A stretch of 64,000 bases of DNA, taken from positions 1-64,000 of the forward strand of contig NZ_SNVJ01000013.1 of NCBI RefSeq assembly GCF_009829925.1, in the 5' to 3' direction. Under the pieces are notes generated by a model that ran no database searches, had not been told where the DNA came from, and saw nothing but the letters and a program-made list of their open reading frames with translations. Source of the stretch: Teichococcus coralli (lineage in GTDB: Bacteria > Pseudomonadota > Alphaproteobacteria > Acetobacterales > Acetobacteraceae). The position numbers and the translations under genes are program-made. Shown here piece by piece: positions 1 through 7,433 of the stretch (within the stretch, counting starts at the first letter, position 1; every line of letters begins with the position of its first letter).

Positions 1-659
1 GCCCCGTCCATCGGCCGCCCGCCCGCGCCGCCGAGGCCGCCGCCGCCCCCGCCGGAGCTGCCCGGGCCGCGCGTGACGTTGCCGCCGGCGCCGCCCGCCG
101 CGGTGTTGTTCGCGAAGCTGACGTTGGAAACCGCGACCGCGCCCGCATTGACGAAGATCGCGCCGCCCGCGCCCATGCCGCCGCCGCCGCCCGAGGCGCC
201 CGCGCCACCCTGCGCGCTGCCGTTCGCGATGGTGAGGTTCGCCACCGTCACCCGGCCGCCGTTGACGAAGAACACGCGGTTCTGGTTGTTGCCGCTGATC
301 GTCAGGCCGGCGGCGCCGCTGCCGTCGATGGTGACGCTGCTGCTGATCACCGGCAGCGGCGCCGACAGCGTCACCGTCTGGCTCGCCAGCGAGGAGGCGA
401 AGGCGATGGTGGAACCCGGATTGGCGTTCGCCTGCGCGATCGCCCAGCTCAGCGTGCCCGCGGCGCCGGTGTTGCCGCCGTCGGACGCCTGGGTCACGAC
501 ATAGGTGCCGCTCGGCCCCGGCGCAGCGGCGAGGTGCCCGATCGGCGTCAGGGCGGTGAACAGCACCAGCCACTGTGCCAGGCGACGCCCATGCCCCACC
601 GGACGCGACCGCTTCTCGCGCTGCCGATCAAGCCCCATCTGACTCCCCCGCATCGTCAT
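1..659 (-). CDS. Sec-exported Gly-rich beta-helix protein, N-terminal part only
   Basis: The reading frame runs leftward from an ATG at 659 and is still open at base 1, so only the first ~219 residues are visible. A basic start is followed by a hydrophobic stretch (LVLFTALTPIG, about residues 31-41) and an Ala-rich cleavage region near residue 46, which is a classic Sec signal peptide. The mature part begins with a segment built around GTLSWAIAQANANPG, which resembles the opening of CSLREA-type and polymorphic outer-membrane right-handed beta-helix proteins. Asn/Gly ladders and Gly-rich loops follow. The start could also be the ATGs at 653 or 668; AGGGG lies about 11 bases upstream of 659. 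It sits 79 bases downstream of the tolC-like gene on the same strand, so it may belong to the same export locus. The C-terminus, and any beta-barrel or anchor, lies outside the window. Confidence 0.72.
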   Translation of the reverse strand, partial: MTMRGSQMGLDRQREKRSRPVGHGRRLAQWLVLFTALTPIGHLAAAPGPSGTYVVTQASDGGNTGAAGTLSWAIAQANANPGSTIAFASSLASQTVTLSAPLPVISSSVTIDGSGAAGLTISGNNQNRVFFVNGGRVTVANLTIANGSAQGGAGASGGGGGMGAGGAIFVNAGAVAVSNVSFANNTAAGGAGGNVTRGPGSSGGGGGGLGGAGGRPMDG

Positions 660-738
660 TTCTCGCATGTCCCCTGGCGCCCCGCGCCGCGTCGTCAGTT
701 CCAGTGCGCGACTGCCTTTCGGCAGGCGCGTGTTCGGA

Positions 739-2241
739 TCAGCCATCCTGCCCATCCCCCACGAGCCGGCGGACCGGCGTCGCGTGACGATCGAGCGCGG
801 AATCGATGTAGAGCAGGTCGGCCTCGGTGAAGTCGCCGGCCAGCCGCTTCAGCATCATCAGGTTGAGCAGGTAGTTGTACCGGGCCGCCAGCAGGTTGCG
901 CTGCGCCTGGTAGAGGTCCCGCTCGCTGTCCAGCACGTCCTTGATCGGCAGGGTGCCGGCGGCGTAGCGCGCCCGCTTGCCGCTCACGATGCGCGTCTGC
1001 GCCTCCAATGCCTTCACCAGGCTGCGGTCGCGCCGCGTGTTGGCGACCACCTCCTCGAAGGCGGTGCGCACCTTCTCCTCCACCTCAAGGCGCTGGTCCT
1101 CCAGCCGGTAGGTCGAGGCCCGGTAGCGCGCGCGCGCCGCGAAGAGCGGGTAGCCCGCGCCGTCCGGGTTGAAGAGCGGCACGGTGAGGCGGAAGAGCAG
1201 CGTGCGGTCGTTGATCGTCGAGCCGCCGCCATAGACGGTGCCGCCGGTGTCGGAACGGTCCTGCGTCAGCCGCAGGTCCAGCCGCGGAAGCAGCGCCGCC
1301 GCCTGCGTCTCCGCCTGGGCGCGCGCCTCGGTGGTGGCGCTCTCCATGGCGCGGAGATCGGCGTTGTGCGCCTGCGCCTCGCGCACCCAGTCGTCGGCGC
1401 GCGCCGGGCTGGGCGGCGACATCGGGATGCGGGCGGCGAGCGGCGCCAGCGGCCCCACGCGGAAGCCGGCGCGCCGCTCCAGCGAGGCGAAGTTCTCGTT
1501 CAGCGTGGCGGCGGCGGCCATGCGCTGCGCCTCGGCGGCGCGCAGCCGCGCCTCCACCTCGTCGGCGTCGCCCTCGCTCACCAGCCCGAGGCGCTGGCGC
1601 GTCTGCGCCTCCGCCATCTGGCGCGCCAGCGTCTCCTCCTCCGCCCGCGCCACCTGATAGCCGTCATAGGCGGCCAGGGTGGTGAGGTAGCCCTGCATCA
1701 GGTCGAAGAGGGTGCGCTGGCGGGCCGCCGTCAGCTCGTCCCGCGCGCGGCGCAGCGTGGCATAGGCGCCATGCAGCTGGGCGAAGAGCCGCGGGTCGAA
1801 GATCGGCTGCACCACCTCCAGCGTGTAGCCCTGGTTGCGGAAGTTGTTGACGCCGAGCTGGTAGAGGAAGTTGTCGGAACGGATGACGTTCAGCCGCTCC
1901 TTGCCCTTGTCGAAAATGATGTTGGCGCGCGGCGCGAAGCCGAGATAGGCGTCGCGCAGGCTGTGGCCCGCGGCGTCCTTGCCTGCCGCCGCCTGCAGAA
2001 CCTGCGGATGGGCCGCGTTGGCGCGGTCGGCCAGCTCGGCCAGGCCCACCGCGGGCCTCGCATCGCGCGGGCTGCGGGTGGCCGGCACCTCGCCGCGGCC
2101 GGTCATGGCCTGCGCCATGGCCGGGCCCGCGGGCGGCGCGGCAAGCTGGGTGCGCCAGCCGCCGGAGGGCGCTTGGGCATGGGCCGGGACGGCGATGCAG
2201 GAGAGCACCGCGCCGGCGCGAAGTATCTGGCGCAGGGTCAC
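739..2241 (-). CDS. TolC-family outer membrane channel of the LEPR-XLL export cluster
   Basis: This is an outer membrane efflux protein, expected to form the trimeric exit duct of the cluster. It has a signal peptide (about 22 residues ending AHAQ), an atypical Pro/Ala-rich linker, and then two repeats of long amphipathic helices typical of TolC folds. Examples are the stretches near LQAAAGKDAAGHSLRD and the C-terminal YQAQRNLLAARYNYL, the latter being a hallmark of type I secretion TolC proteins. I chose the GTG at 2241 because it overlaps the stop of the upstream adaptor gene as GTGA and has GGAG about 8 bases before it. An in-frame ATG at 2268 would add nine residues before the signal peptide. 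About 500 residues is normal for the family. It is the last of the clear export genes in this run. Confidence 0.88.
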   Translation of the reverse strand: MTLRQILRAGAVLSCIAVPAHAQAPSGGWRTQLAAPPAGPAMAQAMTGRGEVPATRSPRDARPAVGLAELADRANAAHPQVLQAAAGKDAAGHSLRDAYLGFAPRANIIFDKGKERLNVIRSDNFLYQLGVNNFRNQGYTLEVVQPIFDPRLFAQLHGAYATLRRARDELTAARQRTLFDLMQGYLTTLAAYDGYQVARAEEETLARQMAEAQTRQRLGLVSEGDADEVEARLRAAEAQRMAAAATLNENFASLERRAGFRVGPLAPLAARIPMSPPSPARADDWVREAQAHNADLRAMESATTEARAQAETQAAALLPRLDLRLTQDRSDTGGTVYGGGSTINDRTLLFRLTVPLFNPDGAGYPLFAARARYRASTYRLEDQRLEVEEKVRTAFEEVVANTRRDRSLVKALEAQTRIVSGKRARYAAGTLPIKDVLDSERDLYQAQRNLLAARYNYLLNLMMLKRLAGDFTEADLLYIDSALDRHATPVRRLVGDGQDG

Positions 2242-3062
2242 GGCGCCAGCTCCATTTCGGCGCGGCACTTCAGCCCCGCGGGAATGCGGAGCTGCCGGTT
2301 GTCCAGGTCGAACCGCACGCCGAACATGTCGCTGCGCGGGTCCACCACGCTGTCGATCAGGGTGATCGGCGCCACAAGCGAGGCCAGGCCGGTGCCGGGA
2401 AAGCTCAACCGCCCGCGCGCGCCCTTGCGCACCTGGCCGAACAGCGAGGCCGGCAGCGCCACCTCGACATGCAGGCTGTCCACGTTCTCGATCACCATGA
2501 CCGGCTTGTCGCGCACCTGCTCGCCCACCTGCAGGTCGCGCTCGGTGATGATGCCGCTGATGGGGCTGCGCAGCGTGCGGATGGCCAGCGCCGCGCGCGC
2601 CTGTTCCAGTTCAGCCTTCGCGATGGCGACGTTCTCCGCGGCGGTCGCCACCTCCAGCGCCGCCACCTCGCGGTCGGTCCTGATCTGGTCGAGGTCCTGC
2701 GGCGAGATCATCCGCGCCTCCTGCAGGCCCTGGTTGCGCCGCAGGGTGCGGTCGGCCAGGGAGAGGCGGGCACGGCGGAGGCGGAGCTGCGCGTCGGCGC
2801 CCGCGCGCACCTCGGCCAGGGCGAGCTGCGCCTGCTCGGTCTCGGTGCGGAGCTGCGCGACGACCTGGCCGGCGGTGACGCGGTCGCCGCGCTCCACCTT
2901 CAGTTCCGCCAGCACGCCGGGGACGGGGCTGGCCAGCTCGACGCGCTGCGCGGAGAAGACCTGGCAGGGGAACTCGGGACGCGCGGCGGCGTCCTGCGCG
3001 GACGCGAGGGTGGTGCCGGCCAGCCAGCCCAGGACCACCGCGGGAAGATGACGCTTACGCAT
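2238..3062 (-). CDS. Periplasmic adaptor (HlyD/RND-MFP type) of the LEPR-XLL cluster
   Basis: This is a secreted adaptor of 274 residues that probably bridges an inner membrane component to the TolC-like channel. A signal peptide of about 23 residues (ending LASAQ) is followed by the first half of a barrel-sandwich (SPVPGVLAELKVERGDRV). A long helical hairpin comes next (about residues 75-165), then the second lipoyl half (LRSPISGIITERDLQVGEQV) and a short beta-barrel domain. It lacks the transmembrane anchor of true HlyD proteins and is free in the periplasm or membrane-associated. The start overlaps the end of the upstream M50-HlyD gene by eight bases, so the two are probably translationally coupled. 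It is the third HlyD-like protein in one operon, which is unusual. Confidence 0.87.
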   Translation of the reverse strand: MRKRHLPAVVLGWLAGTTLASAQDAAARPEFPCQVFSAQRVELASPVPGVLAELKVERGDRVTAGQVVAQLRTETEQAQLALAEVRAGADAQLRLRRARLSLADRTLRRNQGLQEARMISPQDLDQIRTDREVAALEVATAAENVAIAKAELEQARAALAIRTLRSPISGIITERDLQVGEQVRDKPVMVIENVDSLHVEVALPASLFGQVRKGARGRLSFPGTGLASLVAPITLIDSVVDPRSDMFGVRFDLDNRQLRIPAGLKCRAEMELAP

Positions 3063-5205
3063 GCAAATGCCTCAGGAACACCAGCCGCAGCTCGCGCCAG
3101 AGCTGCCAGGCCAACGGCTCGGTCCCCAGGTCGAAGCGGAGATGGATCCGGCCGTTCAGGTAAGTGACGGGAAGAGGGTGATCGGGGCGGAGCTGGACCT
3201 CGTAGGCCGGCTCCTCCATCCGGAGCTGGTCGCCGCCGTCGCGCGTGACGGCGAAGGGGCCGCCGCCATCGAGCGACAGCACCGGGCTGGGCAGGATGTC
3301 GGTCGCGGCCGGTACGATGCGGAGCAGCGTGGCCGGGACCTCCGCACCGGTGTCGTAGGCCGGTCGCAGGCTGACCGCCTGCAGCCGGTGGCGCAGCGCG
3401 TCGATCGCGCTCATCGGCACCAGGGCGCGCAGCAGGGCGGCCTCGGGGCGGTAAATCAGGGCGAACTGCTCGCCCTTGACCAGGAAGCGGCCGGGCAGGT
3501 CCCCGGCCGGGGTGGCGAGAACGAGCCGCCCCGCCGCCGGGCTGCGCAGCAGCAGCGCCGCCTCGTCGCGGCGCGCGTCGGCCAGCTCACGCCCGGCCTG
3601 GGCCAGCGCCTCGCCGGCGATGGCGGCGCGCACGCGGTCATTGCTCAGCTCACGGGTGTAGCGGGCCTCCAGCTCGGCCTGGCGGGCGAGCATGCGCTCC
3701 ACCTTGGCCGGGACGGCGGGATCGGCGAGCTGCGCGACGGGCTGCCCGGCCGCCACGGTGGCGCCGTCCTCCACCAGCAGGCGGGCGACCATCGCGCCCA
3801 CCTGGGGGCGGGCGACGCTCTCCTCCGGCACGGTGACGAAGCCTTCCACCACGAGCCGGTGCGGCGCCGGCAGCAGAAACAGCACCGCGAGGATCAGCGC
3901 GGCCAGCGCGCCGATGCCGCCCATGGCCCGGAAGCGGCGCGCGCGCGGCTGCTGGCCGCCGACACCCTTGGCGGCGCCCGCCAGCATCGGCCAGGCATAG
4001 CCGGCCACCGACCAGGCGGCGAGCAGGATGCCGATGGCCTGGTACTGCTCCGCCACGTGCAGCGCGATCACCAGCATCAGGCCGAAGCGGTAGATGAAGG
4101 AAAGCGGGCCGTAGAGCACGAACCACGCCTTCTCGCCCGGCGTCGCCGTCGGCGCGCGCGCCTCGGCGCGGCCGAGCAGGTGGCGCTGGAAGAGATAGCC
4201 CAGATAGGCGGCGGAGCGGGTGCCGAGGCCGGGGATCTCGATGAGATCCGCCAGGATGTAGTAGCCGTCGTAGCGCTGCAGCGGGTTGCCGTTGAACAGC
4301 AGCGTCGAGAACCCGCTGATCATGATGATGTTGTAGCAGATCGCCCGCAGCAGGCCGGGCTCCGAGCTGCTCCACAGCACCAGGGCGACGGCGCCGAGGA
4401 ACAGCTCCACCAGGATGCCGGCGGCGTCGATCAGGATGCGGTCCCACTTGCGCTCCAGCGTGGCGGAGGCGGTGGCGTCCACGTAGGGCACCGGGATGAA
4501 GGCGGCGAAGAGCAGGCCGACCTGCCGCACCTCCACCCCCGCGCGGCGCAGCGTGATGGCGTGCATCATCTCGTGCATCGTCTTCACCACCGGGTAGACC
4601 AGCCAGGCCAGCATCAGGTTCTGCGCGGAGAACATGCGGTCGGTGAAGTCGGCAGTCAGCGCGCCCCAGTGCATGACGCCGAGCACGGCGCCCAGCAGCA
4701 CGGCGGCGAGCCAGAGCCCGACGCCCAACGGGCCGAACATCCAGCCGCACCAGGGCAGGATGGCGTCCACCAGCCGGGTCGGGTCGAACAGCGGCAGCTT
4801 GAAGGAGAGTGGGGTGCGGAGCTGGGCGGCGAGCAGGCGGCGGCGCTCGCGCGCCTTGCGCTCGGCCATCGCCTCGGGATCCGGCGTGCCGTCGCGCTGC
4901 AGCAGCCCGAGTGCGCCGAGCTGCATCACGAAGCCCGCGGCGGCCTGCGGATCGACTGGCTGGCGGCCGGCCTCGTCCAGCCCCTCGCAGATCTCGCCGA
5001 GGCTGCGGCGGCCGTCCATGGCGCCGACGATCTCGGCGCCGCTGCGGGAGACGCGATAGAAGCGGTGCGCCGCGCGGTCGTGGAACACGTACCAGGGCAG
5101 GCCCCGGTAAACGTGGCGGAAGGCCTCGACATGCGGCTTCAGGCGGGGGCGCAGATGGGCCATCCGGCCCAGCGTGGCTTCCCCCGTGCCGGTGGCGGCG
5201 CTCAT
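3055..5205 (-). CDS. PqqD-like / M50 metallopeptidase-like / HlyD fusion (putative peptide zinc metalloprotease)
   Basis: This is a 716-residue inner membrane protein with three parts. Residues ~20-105 look like a PqqD-type peptide-binding winged helix. Residues ~150-450 form a polytopic membrane domain with a HEMMH zinc motif at 211-215 and NPLxxYDGYY at 307-316, matching the HExxH and (N/L)DG signatures of site-2 protease (M50) proteins. Residues ~455-716 carry a barrel-sandwich/HlyD-like periplasmic region. In other systems PqqD-like domains bind leader peptides, so this protein may recognise and either cleave or pass on the giant LEPR-XLL protein encoded upstream. The chosen ATG at 5205 overlaps the previous stop as ATGA. 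It resembles the YydH-type 'peptide zinc metalloprotease' group. All recognisable metal ligands are present, so catalysis is plausible but unproven. Confidence 0.85.
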   Translation of the reverse strand: MSAATGTGEATLGRMAHLRPRLKPHVEAFRHVYRGLPWYVFHDRAAHRFYRVSRSGAEIVGAMDGRRSLGEICEGLDEAGRQPVDPQAAAGFVMQLGALGLLQRDGTPDPEAMAERKARERRRLLAAQLRTPLSFKLPLFDPTRLVDAILPWCGWMFGPLGVGLWLAAVLLGAVLGVMHWGALTADFTDRMFSAQNLMLAWLVYPVVKTMHEMMHAITLRRAGVEVRQVGLLFAAFIPVPYVDATASATLERKWDRILIDAAGILVELFLGAVALVLWSSSEPGLLRAICYNIIMISGFSTLLFNGNPLQRYDGYYILADLIEIPGLGTRSAAYLGYLFQRHLLGRAEARAPTATPGEKAWFVLYGPLSFIYRFGLMLVIALHVAEQYQAIGILLAAWSVAGYAWPMLAGAAKGVGGQQPRARRFRAMGGIGALAALILAVLFLLPAPHRLVVEGFVTVPEESVARPQVGAMVARLLVEDGATVAAGQPVAQLADPAVPAKVERMLARQAELEARYTRELSNDRVRAAIAGEALAQAGRELADARRDEAALLLRSPAAGRLVLATPAGDLPGRFLVKGEQFALIYRPEAALLRALVPMSAIDALRHRLQAVSLRPAYDTGAEVPATLLRIVPAATDILPSPVLSLDGGGPFAVTRDGGDQLRMEEPAYEVQLRPDHPLPVTYLNGRIHLRFDLGTEPLAWQLWRELRLVFLRHLHA

Positions 5206-7034
5206 GGCATCCAGGCCCACAGCTTCAGGCGCGCCCAGGCGACGGCGCCGCGCACCCAGACCCAGGCGAGCGGCGCGGTGCCGGCCTCGATCTTGCCGAT
5301 GCCCTGCATGCCCGGGCGCAACGCCGCGTCCGGTTGCTCCAGCCGCGCCTCGACACGGAAGGCGTTGCGGCCATCCCGGGCGGTGGCGAGTGGCGTCACG
5401 CCGGTGACCTGGACCGGCCAGGAGGCATAGGGGAGGGAGGCGAGCACCATGCGCCCCTCCTGCCCGGGCTGGACGGCGGCGAAGTCGCTCTCCTCCACCT
5501 CCAGCGCCACGCGGTAGCCGTTGAGCGGGGAAAGCTCATAGACCACCTCGCCCCGGCGCAGCGGCGCGCCGATGGACTGGCTGGGATCGCCGGAGATGAC
5601 GATGCCGTCGAAGGGCGCGACGAAGCTGGTGCGGGCGAGATGCGCGTCGATCAGCCGCAGCTCGGCCTCCGCCTGCATGCGGCGGGCGGTGGCGATGCCG
5701 GCGGCGGCCATGTCGCGCCGTCCGATCGCCTCGTCGGCCTGGCGGCGGCTTTCCGCGATGCGCCCCTCGTAGTCGAGCTTCTGCAGGCGCAGCTCGCGGT
5801 CGTCCATGCGCGCCAGCACGGTGCCGGCGGCCACCCGGTCGCCCGGGCGCACCGCGGCCTCGGCCAGATAGCCGTCGAAGGGCGCGGCGACACTGCGCTT
5901 CACGGCGCCTTCCAGCGTCGCGCGCGCATTCACCCGGAAGGGCACGGGGAACAGGGCGATGCCTACCAGCGCCGCCGCGGCGACCAGGGCGGCAACCGGC
6001 TTCCAGGCGGCGCGGCCGGTGCCGGCCTCCCGCACCAGCGCGCCGGCATGGCCGAGCAGGCCACGCTCGGCCCGCAGGCGCAGCGCCAGCAGGGGCGCGA
6101 CCTGTGCGGCGACCGCCTGCCAGCCGGCGATCTGTTCCGGCTGCGGCGCCCCGCCGTCGCCTTCCAGCGTCATCGCCACCCAGCCGGCATGGCCGGGCAG
6201 GCGCACCGGCAGGGTGACCGCCCAGGCCACGTCATGCGTGCGGCAGAGGCGCTGATGCGCGCCGATGGCCGCGAGCTGCCCTGCCTGCGGCGGCACGGCC
6301 AGCGCCGTGCCGGCCTCCACCGCCTCCTCCATCGCCGCCTTGAGGGCGATGACGAAATCCGTCTGCAAGGTGGAAAGCCGGCCGCGCGAGGTGGCGCGCA
6401 GCCGCATCTTCCCGGCGCCGCCGAGACCGAGGCTTACCCGCGTGAGCGCCCACTGTGCCGCGAGCATGCTGCAAAGGGCCTCGAACGCCGTATCCGCGTC
6501 GCCGGGCGCGGCAACCAGGCCAAGCCATTCCGTCGCCTGCCCGGGCGCGGCATTGGCCGCCCCGGCCCGGCCGAACCAGCCCAGGCCCCATTGCACCAGC
6601 CGCGTGACGCGGTCGAGCTGTGGCAGCACGCTGCGGCTCAGTTCGAAGGCGACAACGCCTTCCAGCGTCTCCCCGGCCATGATGGGCAGGGCGAGCTGGC
6701 AGGCGCCGCCGGCCGCCTCGTCGTTCTGCACGACGCTGCGCTGGAGCTGGAGGCAGCGTTCCGCCGCCTTGGCCAGCAGGAAGCTGACGGCGCCCTCCCC
6801 GAAGCTGGCGGCGCGGGCATAGCGCGCACCGTCCTGCCGCAGCGCCACGAAGGCGCCCTGCACCGGGGCGGCGCCATCCGGCACCGCCTGGGCGACTAGC
6901 GTGACGGCGAGGTCGAGCCAGGCCTGCGACGCCAGCCTCGCATCGCCGGCGCCAAGCAGGAGGCGCCAGGATGGCTGGCCGGGTGCCGGACCGGCAGGGG
7001 AAGGAGCATCGGGATTCGCGAGAGGCTCGGCCAT
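5202..7034 (-). CDS. GAF domain - TM - HlyD periplasmic adaptor protein
   Basis: The protein has 610 residues. The first ~330 are predicted cytoplasmic and contain one or two GAF-like folds (about residues 35-150 and 165-320). A single membrane segment lies at ~346-364. Then comes a HlyD-type periplasmic part: lipoyl half (SVAAPFDGYLAEAAVRPGDR), helical hairpin, second lipoyl half (FVAPFDGIVISGDPSQSIG) and beta-barrel, ending near a hydrophobic C-terminus. Such proteins are usually annotated as 'HlyD family efflux transporter periplasmic adaptor subunit'. The GAF part suggests that ligand or protein binding in the cytoplasm is linked to the adaptor outside. It lies 34 bases after the DUF3467 gene and overlaps the M50 fusion gene by four bases, so the two products probably form one complex. 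Confidence 0.85.
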   Translation of the reverse strand: MAEPLANPDAPSPAGPAPGQPSWRLLLGAGDARLASQAWLDLAVTLVAQAVPDGAAPVQGAFVALRQDGARYARAASFGEGAVSFLLAKAAERCLQLQRSVVQNDEAAGGACQLALPIMAGETLEGVVAFELSRSVLPQLDRVTRLVQWGLGWFGRAGAANAAPGQATEWLGLVAAPGDADTAFEALCSMLAAQWALTRVSLGLGGAGKMRLRATSRGRLSTLQTDFVIALKAAMEEAVEAGTALAVPPQAGQLAAIGAHQRLCRTHDVAWAVTLPVRLPGHAGWVAMTLEGDGGAPQPEQIAGWQAVAAQVAPLLALRLRAERGLLGHAGALVREAGTGRAAWKPVAALVAAAALVGIALFPVPFRVNARATLEGAVKRSVAAPFDGYLAEAAVRPGDRVAAGTVLARMDDRELRLQKLDYEGRIAESRRQADEAIGRRDMAAAGIATARRMQAEAELRLIDAHLARTSFVAPFDGIVISGDPSQSIGAPLRRGEVVYELSPLNGYRVALEVEESDFAAVQPGQEGRMVLASLPYASWPVQVTGVTPLATARDGRNAFRVEARLEQPDAALRPGMQGIGKIEAGTAPLAWVWVRGAVAWARLKLWAWMP

Positions 7035-7068
7035 GGGACTGGTTTGCCCGGTGAAGATCCGGTGGGGC

Positions 7069-7359
7069 TCAGCCGAGGCTGCCGTAGGCCTTCTCGAACT
7101 CCTCGATCGTCTTGTTCAGCATCGCCGCGAGGCGCTTCGCCGCGTGCGGGTTCAGCAGGACGCGGTCGGTGAGGGCGACGGTCACCTCCTCCGTCGCGCC
7201 CATCCAGGCCTGGCTGGTGCCGAACAGCACCATCACCTCCTCACGCGTGGTCGCGACGTTGCAGACATTCGCGTAGGTCGTGCGGAGTTTGCTGTCGTCC
7301 CACTTGATCTTGGTCTGGCCGGAGATCGTGGTCTTCAGGCCGCTGCGGTCGTCGGACAT
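7069..7359 (-). CDS. DUF3467 family protein
   Basis: This is a small soluble protein of 96 residues, with no signal peptide or membrane segment. It matches the general pattern of DUF3467: an early segment KLRTTYANVCNVATTREEV, a central beta strand VMVLFGTSQAW, and the typical end LNPHAAKRLAAMLNKTIEEFE. The function of the family is not known to me. It lies between the giant LEPR-XLL gene (74 bases upstream) and the GAF-HlyD gene (34 bases downstream) on the same strand. That placement makes a chaperone or export-partner role for the giant protein possible, but this is inference from position only. The leader just before the ATG is AT-rich (ctaaaaatt) without a clear Shine-Dalgarno sequence. 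Confidence 0.85.
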   Translation of the reverse strand: MSDDRSGLKTTISGQTKIKWDDSKLRTTYANVCNVATTREEVMVLFGTSQAWMGATEEVTVALTDRVLLNPHAAKRLAAMLNKTIEEFEKAYGSLG

Positions 7360-7433
7360 AATTTTTAGTCCCAGTGAAGGAGGGCCACTTTTGCAGCCCT
7401 GGTCGACGTTGAAGGGATCATGCCCCGCCAGGA

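Noticed and set aside
73..504. A Pro/Ala-rich plus-strand frame at the left edge
   Set aside because: The opposite strand encodes a signal peptide and a beta-helix start. The plus frame is its complement.
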